64,000 bases of DNA from Cellvibrio sp. KY-GH-1 (GCF_008806975.1 NZ_CP031728.1:806001-870000); one strand, 5' to 3'; shown: positions 9,642 through 19,886, counted from the stretch's first letter. Numbers and translations are program-made. The notes: a model not told the origin generated them from the sequence alone.

Positions 9642-12062
9642 ATGGTCGCTGAAACCCCACTCGAAACCCATATTAGTGATATCCCATTATTACCTCTGCG
9701 GGATGTTGTTGTTTATCCGCATATGGTAACCCCGCTTTTTGTAGGTCGCGGCAAGTCAATAGAGGCTCTAGAGCGGGCTATGGCTGCGGACAAACAAGTA
9801 CTTTTGGTCGCGCAGAAAAATCCTCAACAGGATGATCCTCAAGGGAATGATCTGTATGAGATTGGCACAATCGCTGCAATTCTTCAGCTTCTGAAGCTTC
9901 CCGATGGAACAGTTAAGGTTTTGATAGAGGGACGCGAGCGCGCAAAAATATCACTAATCGAAGATGTAGGTAGCTACTTTAAGGCTAACGCCGAAGTAAT
10001 TATTAGCGCGAGCATCGAGGGCGCTGAAGCTCGAGCACTGGTTGCGTCCGCAATTGGCCAATTTGAGCAGTACGTAAATCTCAGTAAAAAGGTTCCTGTC
10101 GAGGTTATCACCTCTTTGTCTGGTATTGACGAACCAGGCCGTCTTGCCGATACGATCGCGGCTCACATGTCACTGGACCTCCCCAAAAAACAATCCATAT
10201 TGGAAATGGCGGATATCCACTCCAGGATAGAGCTCTTGCTTGATTTGATGGATGCTGAAGTTGATTTGTTTCATGTAGAGAAAAAAATCCGCGGACGCGT
10301 CAAAAAGCAAATGGAAAAGAGCCAGCGTGAGTATTATCTCAACGAACAGATTAAAGCGATTCAAAAAGAACTCGGTGAACTTGGTGAAGAGGTTAGCGAG
10401 GCTGATGAGCTGGAGAAAAAAATCGTTTCTGCATCTATGCCAAAGGATGCCGAAGAAAAAGCTCGCACTGAATTGAATAAATTAAAGATGATGTCTCCGA
10501 TGTCTGCAGAAGCTTCTGTGCTGCGCGCATATATCGACTGGATGATTAAAGTACCGTGGAGTAAGCGTAGTAAAGTTCGCAATGATTTGGCGCGGGCAGA
10601 GGAAGTTTTAAATAAAGATCATTTTGGTCTTGAGGAAGTCAAAGAAAGAATTCTCGAATATCTCGCTGTACAGCAGCGTGTTAAAAAAATCAAAGGCCCA
10701 ATATTGTGTCTGGTTGGGCCTCCCGGGGTTGGCAAGACGTCCTTAGGTGAGTCTATTGCTCGCGCAACAAACAGGGAGTTTGTGCGCATGGCGTTGGGCG
10801 GAGTTCGCGATGAGGCTGAAATTCGCGGCCATCGCCGTACATATATAGGGTCGCTTCCTGGCAAGCTTATTCAAAAGATGGCAAAAGTTGGGGTTAAAAA
10901 CCCGCTCTTTTTGCTCGATGAAATTGACAAGATGGGAATGGATAATCGGGGTGATCCAGCGTCAGCTCTACTCGAGGTGCTGGATCCCGAGCAAAACAGC
11001 CATTTCAACGATCATTACCTTGAGGTTGATTACGATTTGTCGGATGTGATGTTTGTGTGTACATCAAATTCAATGAATATTCCCGGGCCACTGCTAGATC
11101 GTATGGAAGTCATTCGCATTCCGGGGTATACCGAAGATGAAAAATTAAATATCGCATTGCGTTATTTAATTCCAAAACAAATGCGAGCTAATGGACTTAA
11201 AGAAACGGAAATTGAAGTTACCGATGAAGCCATCCGTGATGTGATTCGTTATTACACTCGTGAAGCCGGTGTGCGCGGATTGGAGCGAGAGATTGCAAAA
11301 ATATGCCGCAAAGTAGTAACTCGCCACGTAAAACGTAAAATAAGTAAGGCTGATGTTGTTACTGGAGAATTACTAGAGGATTTGCTCGGCGTAAGAAAGT
11401 TTGATTTCGGTAAAGCTGAAAGTAAAGACCAAATAGGCCAGGTAACAGGGTTGGCTTGGACCCAGGTTGGGGGGGAGTTGTTGACTATCGAATCCTCCGC
11501 GATAACTGGTAAAGGGCGAATTATCAAAACCGGATCCCTCGGTGATGTGATGCAGGAATCTATTCAGGCCGCGCTTACCGTTGTACGCTCAAGAGGTCAG
11601 GCTTTAGGAATAGCGCCCGATCATCATGAGAGGGTAGATGTCCATATTCATGTGCCGGAAGGGGCTACACCGAAAGATGGGCCGAGTGCTGGTATTGCTA
11701 TGTGTACCGCGCTTGTTTCGGTGTTAACAGGCATTCCTGTGAAAGCAGATGTGGCCATGACTGGAGAGATCACGTTGCGTGGTGAAGTCCTGCGTATTGG
11801 TGGACTTAAAGAAAAGCTACTCGCCGCACATCGAGGTGGAATTCGAACTGTTATCATTCCGGCTGATAATGAGCGGGATTTGAAAGAGATTCCCGTGAAT
11901 ATTAAAGACGATTTGGTAATTAAACCGGTTAAATGGATTGATGAGGTTTTGGATATAGCCTTGCAGTATCATCCGAAGCCACTGAGCGACGAGGAATACC
12001 GGGCCCTGGAAAAGGCGGCCCAAAAAGCGCCTGAGTCAGATAATCGCCTCAACACACACTGA
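9642..12062 (+). CDS. lon: Lon ATP-dependent protease
   Basis: The product is 806 residues. It has the N-terminal LAN substrate-binding domain (IPLLPLRDVVVYPHMV), a coiled-coil region, an AAA+ domain with Walker A GPPGVGKT and Walker B LFLLDEIDK, and a C-terminal protease domain. The catalytic serine is in PKDGPSAGIAM and the lysine partner lies in GGLKEKLLAAHRGG. It degrades misfolded and regulatory proteins in the cytoplasm. A frame opening at 9624 exists, but GAGAGGA is correctly spaced for the ATG at 9642. A candidate heat-shock promoter lies just upstream. Confidence 0.98.
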   Translation: MVAETPLETHISDIPLLPLRDVVVYPHMVTPLFVGRGKSIEALERAMAADKQVLLVAQKNPQQDDPQGNDLYEIGTIAAILQLLKLPDGTVKVLIEGRERAKISLIEDVGSYFKANAEVIISASIEGAEARALVASAIGQFEQYVNLSKKVPVEVITSLSGIDEPGRLADTIAAHMSLDLPKKQSILEMADIHSRIELLLDLMDAEVDLFHVEKKIRGRVKKQMEKSQREYYLNEQIKAIQKELGELGEEVSEADELEKKIVSASMPKDAEEKARTELNKLKMMSPMSAEASVLRAYIDWMIKVPWSKRSKVRNDLARAEEVLNKDHFGLEEVKERILEYLAVQQRVKKIKGPILCLVGPPGVGKTSLGESIARATNREFVRMALGGVRDEAEIRGHRRTYIGSLPGKLIQKMAKVGVKNPLFLLDEIDKMGMDNRGDPASALLEVLDPEQNSHFNDHYLEVDYDLSDVMFVCTSNSMNIPGPLLDRMEVIRIPGYTEDEKLNIALRYLIPKQMRANGLKETEIEVTDEAIRDVIRYYTREAGVRGLEREIAKICRKVVTRHVKRKISKADVVTGELLEDLLGVRKFDFGKAESKDQIGQVTGLAWTQVGGELLTIESSAITGKGRIIKTGSLGDVMQESIQAALTVVRSRGQALGIAPDHHERVDVHIHVPEGATPKDGPSAGIAMCTALVSVLTGIPVKADVAMTGEITLRGEVLRIGGLKEKLLAAHRGGIRTVIIPADNERDLKEIPVNIKDDLVIKPVKWIDEVLDIALQYHPKPLSDEEYRALEKAAQKAPESDNRLNTH

Positions 12063-12078
12063 TTTAAACAAATTCAGC

Positions 12079-12110
12079 GGGGGGTGTTAATTTCACCCCT
12101 TTGATTGTTT
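12079..12110 (+). terminator. Terminator after lon
   Basis: GGGGTG-TTAATTT-CACCCC forms a GC-rich hairpin followed by TTTGATTGTTTT. Confidence 0.6.
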
Positions 12111-12155
12111 TGTGATCAGATCGTTTGGGGTTTTGTGTAAAGCTGTAAGCTTTCC

Positions 12156-12184
12156 TTGACCCCCCTTGGCTCTGTTGGTATAAA
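12156..12184 (+). promoter_or_regulatory. Sigma70-type promoter of hupB
   Basis: TTGACC (12156-12161), a 17-bp spacer and TATAAA (12179-12184) form a near-consensus promoter. It would leave an untranslated leader of roughly 85 nt before the hupB GTG. Confidence 0.65.
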
Positions 12185-12275
12185 TCGCAATTCATTTGCT
12201 GTGCAGCCAATTAAATTATTCGCGACATTAATTAGTGCTGTATTTTCAGAAACAAATAATCAAAAGGGGTTAAGT

Positions 12276-12548
12276 GTGAACAAAACTGAGCTAATTGAAG
12301 CCATTGCCGCATCGGCGGATATTCCTAAAGCGGCTGCTGGCCGTGCCTTGGATGCTGTAGTCGACAGCATTACCGGTGCTCTTAAGAATGGCGACTCTGT
12401 AGTTTTGGTGGGCTTTGGTACCTTCGCAGTGAAAGAGAGAGCTGCCCGTACCGGCCGTAACCCGCAAACCGGCGCAGAAATCAAAATTGCTGCGGCAAAA
12501 GTTCCTGGCTTTAAGCCAGGCAAAGCGTTAAAAGACGCTGTTAATTAA
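12276..12548 (+). CDS. hupB: DNA-binding protein HU-beta
   Basis: The product is 90 residues of the HU/IHF family, a small nucleoid protein that bends DNA. The characteristic motif [21 protein letters not shown] is present, together with the DNA-intercalating proline arm (RNPQTG) and the C-terminal [12 protein letters not shown]. The start is a GTG preceded by AAGGGG. The frame runs 40 codons further upstream, but that part covers the promoter and is not coding. The lon-hupB-ppiD order is conserved in proteobacteria. Confidence 0.97.
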   Translation: MNKTELIEAIAASADIPKAAAGRALDAVVDSITGALKNGDSVVLVGFGTFAVKERAARTGRNPQTGAEIKIAAAKVPGFKPGKALKDAVN

Positions 12549-12584
12549 TATCCATCCAATGTATTTTTAGTTGGATGTAAGTAT

Positions 12585-12613
12585 AAAGGCGCATTTCGGT
12601 GCGCCTTTTTCTT
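12585..12613 (+). terminator. Terminator after hupB
   Basis: AAAGGCGCA and TGCGCCTTT pair across a 6-nt loop with a T run after. A second weaker hairpin (CATCCAAT/GTTGGATG) lies just upstream at about 12553-12578. Confidence 0.8.
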
Positions 12614-12745
12614 AAGGTTGTTTGCGATAAATTGCATGGCTTTCGCGCTAATGCTCAAACTAAAATCCAATAAATAAATAGTAAATTTTCATTTGCGTAG
12701 ACACACAGCCGCGCAAAATGTTTGCTTCCCTGCTAGGAGTTTAAA

Positions 12746-14611
12746 ATGCTACAACACCTCAGAGACAATTCCAGAGGCGTGATCTCTTTCATTCTAATCG
12801 GGTTTTTGGTGATCATTTTTGCCCTGACCGGTGTTGAAGCGTTGTTTAATTGGGATTCAACCGCCAATCAAGCTGCAAAAGTGAACGGTGAAACGGTTAC
12901 TGAAATGGATGTTGCTCGTGCGATCAATGTACAGAAGCAACAAATGCTCAGTACTTATGGCGATCAAATTCCCGCAGAGTTCTTGAGCGATGAGTATTTG
13001 CGCAAGCCCGTGATTGAGAATTTGGTTCAGCGTAAAGTCTTATCGCAGACTGCTGAAGGTGCAGGCATGACCATCGGTGCCGCTTATCTGCATGAGCAAA
13101 TAGCAAGCTCCCAACAGTTTAAGACTGAGGCAGGTGTTTTCGACAATAACCGCTACCAACAGGCTTTGCGTAATATGGGTTATACCCATGGCACTTATAG
13201 CAAGCTTCTCACTGAAGAATTGGTTATTAATCAGTTGCAAGCAGGTGTGAGCTCAACAGCATTTGCAACCCCTGCGCAACTCAGTGATGTGGTAGCGCTG
13301 AGCTTTCAATCACGTGATCTTGCCTATGCTGTTTTGCCTTCAACCAAGATTCGTGAGTCCGTAGTCATCGAAGATACAGAAATTCAAACCTACTACGATG
13401 CGAACCAAAAAAACTTCACGAGTGAAGAGCAAATCGCAGTGGATTATATTAGTTTGAGTGTGAGTGATTTAATGAAAGGCGTTGCAGTAACGGAAGAACA
13501 ACTTCACAAACAGTATGAGCAAAACCTTACCTCGTTTGTAGCTGCACCTGAGCGTCAGGCGGCGCATATCTTGATTGAAAATAATGACTCAGCAAAAATA
13601 AAAACAGTTTCAGAAAAGCTGGCTGCGGGAGAAGATTTCGCCAAACTTGCAAAAGAGTTTTCTGATGATTTGGGTAGTAAAGAGCAGGGCGGAGACCTGG
13701 GTTTTACCAAGGGTGATGCATTCCCGGGGGAATTTGAAGCAGCGCTTGCGTCCCTCAAGGTGGGGCAAGTTTCTGCGGCGGTGAAAACTGATGCTGGAAC
13801 CCATTTTATTAAGTTGTTGGCAGAAAAAGGTTCTGAGGCTCCTAAATTTGAAGAACAAAAAGCCAGTATCGAAGAACAACTAAAGCGTGCAGCGGCGGAA
13901 ACTGAATTTGTCGCGCAACTGGAAAAACTACGTGAAGAATCCTATAACGCGGAGAACTTGGCGGAGGTGGCTCAAGCTTTAGGCCTGAAAGTTCAAAACT
14001 CCGGGCTGTTTGAGCGCAACAAAGGCAAGGATTTAATGGCGAATGCGAAGGTGGTCGCGGCGGCATTTTCTCCAGAGGTGTTGCAAGATGGTAATGCCAG
14101 CGACACTATCGAAATCGACGCAAGTACCGTTGTTGTTTTGAAAAAGACTGATCATAAACCCAGTCAGGTTAAGCCGTTAGCAGATGTGCGCGAGCAAATC
14201 TCAAACACCCTTAAGGATCAAAAAGCCCGCGCATTGTTGAATGAGCAGGCAGCAAAACTGATTGCCGATTTAAAGTCTGGTGCAAAGTTTGAAGACTTGA
14301 GTAAAGCTAACGCGGTTGAGTTGAAGCAAATAAAAGCCGCAACCAGAAGTAGTGCCGATGTTGATGGCGAGGTGCTTCGTTACGCATTCACTATGAGCAA
14401 GCCGCAAGTAGGGGCGTCCAGCTATGGTAGTGTTATGACTGCAGCTGGGGATATCGCGATTGTTGCTCTGGAAGCTGTTACCCCAGGTAATTTTGAAAAG
14501 GTAACGCCTGAGCAAAAAAACGCAATTGTCTCGCAATTGGGAACTATCTATGGGCGCAATGATTTCGCCAGCTATCAAAAATTCTTGAAAGATGCGGCAG
14601 AAATTGAGTAA
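12746..14611 (+). CDS. ppiD: Periplasmic folding chaperone PpiD
   Basis: The product is 621 residues. A single N-terminal transmembrane helix (GVISFILIGFLVIIFALTG, about 12-32) anchors it in the inner membrane. A SurA-like helical chaperone region follows, with a parvulin domain near residues 265-360 (RQAAHILIEN ... KEFSDDLGSKEQGGDLGF ... GTHFIKL). It acts at the SecYEG exit on newly translocated outer-membrane proteins. The ATG follows TAGGAGT. It closes the protein-quality-control block that starts with tig. Confidence 0.95.
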   Translation: MLQHLRDNSRGVISFILIGFLVIIFALTGVEALFNWDSTANQAAKVNGETVTEMDVARAINVQKQQMLSTYGDQIPAEFLSDEYLRKPVIENLVQRKVLSQTAEGAGMTIGAAYLHEQIASSQQFKTEAGVFDNNRYQQALRNMGYTHGTYSKLLTEELVINQLQAGVSSTAFATPAQLSDVVALSFQSRDLAYAVLPSTKIRESVVIEDTEIQTYYDANQKNFTSEEQIAVDYISLSVSDLMKGVAVTEEQLHKQYEQNLTSFVAAPERQAAHILIENNDSAKIKTVSEKLAAGEDFAKLAKEFSDDLGSKEQGGDLGFTKGDAFPGEFEAALASLKVGQVSAAVKTDAGTHFIKLLAEKGSEAPKFEEQKASIEEQLKRAAAETEFVAQLEKLREESYNAENLAEVAQALGLKVQNSGLFERNKGKDLMANAKVVAAAFSPEVLQDGNASDTIEIDASTVVVLKKTDHKPSQVKPLADVREQISNTLKDQKARALLNEQAAKLIADLKSGAKFEDLSKANAVELKQIKAATRSSADVDGEVLRYAFTMSKPQVGASSYGSVMTAAGDIAIVALEAVTPGNFEKVTPEQKNAIVSQLGTIYGRNDFASYQKFLKDAAEIE

Positions 14612-14625
14612 TTGAATTTTATCCA

Positions 14626-14663
14626 AATAAAAAAGCCAGGTTTTAAACCTGGCTTTTTTATTT
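14626..14663. terminator. Bidirectional terminator between ppiD and the M13 peptidase
   Basis: AAAAAAGCCAGGTTT and AAACCTGGCTTTTTT form a perfect stem with A and T tracts on either side. It sits between two convergent genes and can serve both. Confidence 0.85.
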
Positions 14664-14672
14664 CAGCTCCTT

Positions 14673-16727
14673 TTACCAAATTTTTATACGAACCTCTTGG
14701 TTTCGATACATTCCGTCGTCAGGTTTAACATCGAATGCTTGATAGAACTCTGGCATATTCGATAAAGGACCTAAGACACGATACATGCCCGGCGAATGTG
14801 GGCCAGTGATAACTTGTTGGCGCAGAGCTTCATCGCGGTATTTAATTCTCCACACTTGTGCCCAACCCAGAAAGAAGCGCTGTTCGGGTGTAAAACCATC
14901 AATAACATGGGCAAATTTCGTGTGCCCACTTTTATAGGCTCGATAGGAGAGGGTTACGCCTCCCAAATCTGCAATGTTTTCACCTAGACCTAAAGCACCT
15001 TGCAGATGAAGATCATCTATCGGATTGAAGGCGTTGTATTGCTCAACCATTAATTGGGCGCGAGCTTTAAATTGCTTCGCATCTTCTTCAGTCCACCAAT
15101 CACGCAAGTTTCCATCACCATCTGAGTGGCGCCCCTGGTCATCAAATCCATGCGTAAATTCGTGGCCAATTACAGCTCCAATAGCTCCGTAGTTAACAGC
15201 ATCATCGGCATTAACATTAAAAAATGGAGGCTGCAAAATGGCAGCAGGAAATACAATTTCGTTCATGCTGGAGTTGTAGTATGCATTCACGGTTTGAGGT
15301 GTCATGTTCCATTCGGTTCGATCTACTGGCTTGCCTAAGCGACCGATTGCACGCTGATATTCACAAGCATCATTTCGACGCAGATTGCCAATCAAATCAT
15401 TGGCCTCAATTTGAACGCATTGATAATCTCGCCATTTTTCTGGAAAACCAATTTTGGTGTTAAATTTCGCAAGCTTTTGTTGTGCTTGTTTCTTGGTTTC
15501 AGGGCTCATCCATGTCAGTTCATTAATAGATTGCGAGTAGGCTGTGCGTAGATTTTCGATCATTTGATCCATGCGCGCTTTGGCTTCAGCTTTAAAATAC
15601 GCTTCTACATATTTTTTGCCGACTAAAAACCCAAGATTTTCATCCGCAAGTAGCGCTGCTCTTTTTTCGCGAGTGCGCTGTTCTTGCAGTCCGCTAAGTG
15701 TTTTTCCATAAAAATCGAAATTCGCATCAACAAACGCTTTACTCAGATTAGGTGCATCATTATTAATGAGATGGAATGTTAAATATTCTTTCCAGTGCGC
15801 TAATGGTGTTTCATTTTTTAATTTAGCCAGTGCGGTGATGTAGGTGGGTTGATTGATTACTATTTCCTGGATGTTTTCCAAATTTGCCGATTTCAAAAAT
15901 AATTGCCAGTCAAATCCAGGGGTCAGCTTATTTAATTCGGCTACATTCAGTTTATTGTAAAGTGCGTTACGATCGCGATTCTGTACACGTGACCATTGTA
16001 GTGCAGCGATTTTCTTCTCTAGTGCAACGATATTGGCGGCCGCGTTTTCGGGGTTACTCAAACCTGCCAGTTTCCATAATTGGGCGATATAAGTTTGATA
16101 CTTGCCGAGCAATTCAAGCGACTTCTCATCGGTTTTCAAATAGTAATCGCGGTCAGGTAATCCCAGTCCTGACTGATAGGCGGCTGTAATATATTGCTCG
16201 GAATTTTTATCATCCTGATCGATATAAAGTTCAAAGGGTACACCAACACCAAATTGCTGCCATTCAGCCCAAAGTTTGGTCAGATCCGCTTGGGTGTGTA
16301 TTTGTTCAATACGTTTCAGGTCGACATACAATGGCTTTATGCCCAATGATTCAACGGTTTTTTCATCAAGAAAAGATTTATAGAAGTCTGCAATTTTTTG
16401 TTCGTCTGAGTTTTTTGGAAATGGCGTCCTCGCAAGCTCTTGCATTAATGCCAAAACTTGCTTTTCTGCGCTCTCCCGCAGTTCATCAAAGCTTCCCCAG
16501 CGAGCCTTGTCACCGGGAATTTGCGTGTTGTTGACCCAGGTTCCATTGGCGTAGCGGAAAAAATCCTGCTGTGGTTTGACGGTGTTGTCCATGTTAGCCA
16601 ATTCAATACCAGATGCTAACGCCCCTTTGGTGTGGGGTATATTCTGGTCTGAATAATCGCTTTTGGAACAGGACGCAAGCGTCAACGACAATGCAATTCC
16701 ACTTGCGATATAGGTAAATTTTTTCAT
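14673..16727 (-). CDS. M13-family zinc metallopeptidase lipoprotein (PepO/neprilysin-like)
   Basis: The product is 684 residues. The N-terminus MKKFTYIASGIALSLTLASC ends in a lipobox, so it is a lipoprotein of the periplasm or outer membrane. The N-terminal M13 domain covers about 45-430. The C-terminal catalytic domain has the zinc motif HEFTHGFDDQG and the third ligand in ENIADLGG. The NAYYN motif used in substrate binding is present (TVNAYYNSSMNEI). It should cleave oligopeptides. It stands alone, convergent with ppiD. The family is clear; the physiological substrate is not. Confidence 0.93.
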   Translation of the reverse strand: MKKFTYIASGIALSLTLASCSKSDYSDQNIPHTKGALASGIELANMDNTVKPQQDFFRYANGTWVNNTQIPGDKARWGSFDELRESAEKQVLALMQELARTPFPKNSDEQKIADFYKSFLDEKTVESLGIKPLYVDLKRIEQIHTQADLTKLWAEWQQFGVGVPFELYIDQDDKNSEQYITAAYQSGLGLPDRDYYLKTDEKSLELLGKYQTYIAQLWKLAGLSNPENAAANIVALEKKIAALQWSRVQNRDRNALYNKLNVAELNKLTPGFDWQLFLKSANLENIQEIVINQPTYITALAKLKNETPLAHWKEYLTFHLINNDAPNLSKAFVDANFDFYGKTLSGLQEQRTREKRAALLADENLGFLVGKKYVEAYFKAEAKARMDQMIENLRTAYSQSINELTWMSPETKKQAQQKLAKFNTKIGFPEKWRDYQCVQIEANDLIGNLRRNDACEYQRAIGRLGKPVDRTEWNMTPQTVNAYYNSSMNEIVFPAAILQPPFFNVNADDAVNYGAIGAVIGHEFTHGFDDQGRHSDGDGNLRDWWTEEDAKQFKARAQLMVEQYNAFNPIDDLHLQGALGLGENIADLGGVTLSYRAYKSGHTKFAHVIDGFTPEQRFFLGWAQVWRIKYRDEALRQQVITGPHSPGMYRVLGPLSNMPEFYQAFDVKPDDGMYRNQEVRIKIW

Positions 16728-16819
16728 GCAAATTTCCCGATAACATTTTGTTGATGAAAGATTGCCCGAAGTCGCTATGCTATAGCGGTGCTGCGTATGA
16801 AAAATTCTTACGATAAAAA

Positions 16820-17572
16820 TTAGTACAGGACACGTCTGAACATACCAATTGCCATTTGATAGCCAAGCAACTGCAATTCCGCGTCGTATCGGTCACCTTC
16901 GTCGCGCATAAAGGCGTGTACGCCATTAAATTCATGCCAAGTGAAATTCACTTTCTTCTCGACCAGGTTTTGGTAAACGCGCGCCCGGCCCTCAGCGGGA
17001 ATGTGCGGGTCTTGTTTGCCCCAAATCATTTGCAATTCACCTTTAATTTCACCGGTGCGGGTGAGGCTTTCATTGCCGGTTTGGGATGGTGTAAGTCCTG
17101 AATGAATGTCTGTTGCATAAAAACAGCTGGTAGCAGAAATTTCAGGGTGAATAGCTGCCCGGTAGGCCAAACCGCCACCCAAACAGAAACCCATGGCACC
17201 AATCTTTCCCGAGCAATAATCCAACCTGTGCAAATAATCCACCATGGTTTGTGTGTCTGAGTCGTGCGCTTCCAGATATTTAGCAACCTTGTCGGCATTC
17301 CCTTTATCCCGGCCTGCGTCATCATAGCCGAGCACTGTTCCTATCGGGTTTAGCTCATGGAATACTTCAGGCACTATCACTACGAAACCGTGCCCGGCCA
17401 TAATTTGTGCACTGCGGCGAATAGGTGAGGTTTGTTGGAAAATTTCGGAGTAGAGAATAATGGCGGGGAATTTTTTACCAGCGGTTTCGGCGCTGTCTTT
17501 GGGGTGGTAGACATAACACCGCATGGTTCCCGTTGGCGTTTCCAAATCTACTTGATGATTTTGAATTAACAT
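16820..17572 (-). CDS. Dienelactone hydrolase family protein
   Basis: The product is 250 residues of the alpha/beta-hydrolase DLH family. The nucleophile is a cysteine in GAMGFCLGGG, the acid is in WGKQDPHIP and the histidine is in FNGVHAF, giving the complete Cys-Asp-His triad. There is no signal peptide, so it is cytoplasmic. The natural DLH substrate comes from chlorocatechol degradation, but no such pathway genes are nearby. A general esterase role is as likely. It lies 17 bp after pabB on the same strand and may be co-transcribed with it. Confidence 0.9.
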   Translation of the reverse strand: MLIQNHQVDLETPTGTMRCYVYHPKDSAETAGKKFPAIILYSEIFQQTSPIRRSAQIMAGHGFVVIVPEVFHELNPIGTVLGYDDAGRDKGNADKVAKYLEAHDSDTQTMVDYLHRLDYCSGKIGAMGFCLGGGLAYRAAIHPEISATSCFYATDIHSGLTPSQTGNESLTRTGEIKGELQMIWGKQDPHIPAEGRARVYQNLVEKKVNFTWHEFNGVHAFMRDEGDRYDAELQLLGYQMAIGMFRRVLY

Positions 17573-17589
17573 TTTTCTCTCCGCAGTGT

Positions 17590-19038
17590 TTATACGTGTG
17601 GGGTTAGATCTGGCTGACCAAAATATTGTTCCAATGTATCCATCAGAATTTTAACTTTTCCAATAGACTCTCGATATTCCTGCTCGGTTTCCGAGTCGGC
17701 AACTATACCGCCGCCGCCCCAGCAATAAACTTTCTGGTGATCACACACCAGGGTGCGTATCGCAATGCTGGTATCCAATTGTCCATCGACACTTATGTAG
17801 CCAAGGCTTCCGCAGTAAACCGAGCGACGCGTCGGTTCTAGCTCCTCGATAATCTCCATCGCGCGAATTTTAGGGGCACCAGTAATGCTGCCCCCGGGAA
17901 ACGCATCGCGCAATACGTCAATAGCGCAGGTGCTTGGGGCTAATTGACCGGTAATCGTGCTGACCAGATGGTGGACATTGGCAAAGGACTGCAATTCAAA
18001 CAGTGCCGGAACACTTACACTGACGCAATGTTTGCTCAGGTCGTTGCGCAGCAAATCGACAATCATCACGTTTTCCGCGCGATTTTTTTCGCTGGTTTGC
18101 AGCCATTTTGCGTTCGCTTGATCCTCGTCTGCTGTCTTACCGCGCTTGATTGTTCCTTTAATTGGTTTGGTTTCGACAGCAGATCCTCTGACCTCAATAA
18201 AGCGTTCCGGTGACAAACTGAGCAGTGCTTGTTCCGTCAGTTGGATAAATCCGGAAAAGGGAGAGGGCAAAATTGCACGCAGGGCAAGGTAGGCAAACCA
18301 AGGGTCACCCTGGAATTCTGCTTCAAATCTCTGCGCAAAATTTACCTGATAGCAGTCGCCCGCCAGAATATAGTCATGGATTCTGGCGAGCGCCGAGTGG
18401 TATTCATTTACTTTAAGATTGTTATTGAACTTACTGATTTTAAAGGGCTTCTCAGAGTGATTCAGAAATGACTTCAAGTCGTGGAACACGTCAGGATCTG
18501 GGGTTTTAGCGAGAAGTTGTTCGATTTCCAAAAAGTTATAAGCCCCGGGAAGCGCATGGCTGAGGTGTTCATTTATTACCAGCCAGCTCTGTTTATTGCC
18601 GTGGTCCTGCACCAGAGCCCAGGGATAAATCCCGACTTGCATATCCGCAAGGCCGATATCTGCCTCTGCGTAAGCGGGGATTTTTTCCAGGCGACGTCCC
18701 AGGTCATAGCCAAAATATCCCAGGGCACCGCCAATAAATGGCAGTGGCTCAGTCTTGGTCTGTTGCTGACTACAGGTGGGCAAATATTGCTTGATCAGTG
18801 CAAAAGGGTCCTCGGGGGACTGCTTTTGGTCGCCATCATTGCAATGGATGTAGGTGTACTCGCCCTGAGTTTCCAGCCAGCATTGTGGGGCGGCGCTGAT
18901 AATATCGTAGCGACCATAGTGACTGCCCGGGTGGCCGGAATCCAGCCAAACGGCGCGCGGCAAGTGGCGCACCTGCATAAACCAGAGGGCAGAGTCACGG
19001 AGGTAGGGCAGAGAAATCAAACGGGGTGCTTCGGGCAT
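17590..19038 (-). CDS. pabB: Aminodeoxychorismate synthase component I
   Basis: The product is 482 residues of the chorismate-utilising family (anthranilate synthase I/PabB). It shows PIKGTIKRG, whose Lys is diagnostic of PabB, then NVMIVDLLRNDLSK and the C-terminal GGSITGAPKIRAMEII and YCGSLGYIS motifs. With glutamine amidotransferase PabA it makes 4-amino-4-deoxychorismate for folate synthesis in the cytoplasm. pabA is not adjacent. The ATG at 19038 begins MPEAPRLISLPY, typical of PabB. The dienelactone hydrolase gene follows closely. Confidence 0.94.
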   Translation of the reverse strand: MPEAPRLISLPYLRDSALWFMQVRHLPRAVWLDSGHPGSHYGRYDIISAAPQCWLETQGEYTYIHCNDGDQKQSPEDPFALIKQYLPTCSQQQTKTEPLPFIGGALGYFGYDLGRRLEKIPAYAEADIGLADMQVGIYPWALVQDHGNKQSWLVINEHLSHALPGAYNFLEIEQLLAKTPDPDVFHDLKSFLNHSEKPFKISKFNNNLKVNEYHSALARIHDYILAGDCYQVNFAQRFEAEFQGDPWFAYLALRAILPSPFSGFIQLTEQALLSLSPERFIEVRGSAVETKPIKGTIKRGKTADEDQANAKWLQTSEKNRAENVMIVDLLRNDLSKHCVSVSVPALFELQSFANVHHLVSTITGQLAPSTCAIDVLRDAFPGGSITGAPKIRAMEIIEELEPTRRSVYCGSLGYISVDGQLDTSIAIRTLVCDHQKVYCWGGGGIVADSETEQEYRESIGKVKILMDTLEQYFGQPDLTPHV

Positions 19039-19196
19039 GGAAATACAAAACCAACAGCCTTATGAGCTGTGCATTTTAGCGCATTGTGGGCTAGCAGCGC
19101 TAAATAGACTTTAGCGACAAGCCCGTTTAAGCTGCATTTTTTGCCTGGCTCGCTGTTGCCGCTGTATTTTCTGACCCTGCATGAAAGGAACTAATA

Positions 19197-19826
19197 ATGG
19201 ATGTGATTTTTTTTATTCTAGCCATGTTGATTGGCGGTGTTGCAGCCTGGCAAGGGTTCAGCTGGTATTACCTGAAAAAGCTTAAGCCCCCCGTGCAGGA
19301 TGTGACCACTGAGTCCCACATTCTGTTGGAGCGAATTGAAAAAGTATTTAAGGTGGTAGTCGCAGAAGGCTACTTCACTGAAATTTATGATCACAACACA
19401 AAGAAGGATTTCCTCGGGATATTTAAAACGAATAGCAAGGCGTTAGTAGTGGCTAAGGCGAAGGTATCCGTTGGGTTCGATTTTGCAAAAATGCATTTTC
19501 ATCGTGACCATCATAACCGTACGTTGGTAGTACAACAGTTTGCCGAGGCGGAAATTCTGTCGATTGATACTGATTATAAGTTTTACGATATTAACCAAGG
19601 GCTACTCAATAAATTCGATAACGAAGACTACACCGCAATTCTGGTGGAGGCGAAAAAATTGATGCAGGAAAAAGCGCGCGAAAGTGATTTACCCAAAATT
19701 GCCCAGCAGCAAATCGAGTTAATGATGCAACAGCTCTGCGCGTCAGCGGGTTGGCAGCTTGAGCAGGAGCGAGTGCTCGAGCCTCTGAAAACTGTCCAAG
19801 GAATTACTGAGGAACCCAAGCACTAA
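19197..19826 (+). CDS. DUF4230 family membrane-anchored protein
   Basis: The product is 209 residues. One N-terminal transmembrane helix (VIFFILAMLIGGVAAW) is followed by a soluble domain typical of DUF4230 (LLERIEKVFKVVVAEGYFTEIY ... GFDFAKMHF), and the C-terminus is charged. AAAGGAA precedes the ATG. The function of the family is unknown. It is the first gene of a rightward run with the DUF2339 and DUF3999 genes. The 60-bp gap to the next gene and the shared direction suggest one operon. Confidence 0.8.
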   Translation: MDVIFFILAMLIGGVAAWQGFSWYYLKKLKPPVQDVTTESHILLERIEKVFKVVVAEGYFTEIYDHNTKKDFLGIFKTNSKALVVAKAKVSVGFDFAKMHFHRDHHNRTLVVQQFAEAEILSIDTDYKFYDINQGLLNKFDNEDYTAILVEAKKLMQEKARESDLPKIAQQQIELMMQQLCASAGWQLEQERVLEPLKTVQGITEEPKH

Positions 19827-19886
19827 ACCGTCAGAACAATAGAAATTAAATAACAACAAAGTCAACACGATCAACAAGGAATTCCC

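Noticed and set aside
12156..12275. 40-codon N-terminal extension of hupB
   Set aside because: It contains the -35/-10 promoter; HU proteins are about 90 residues.
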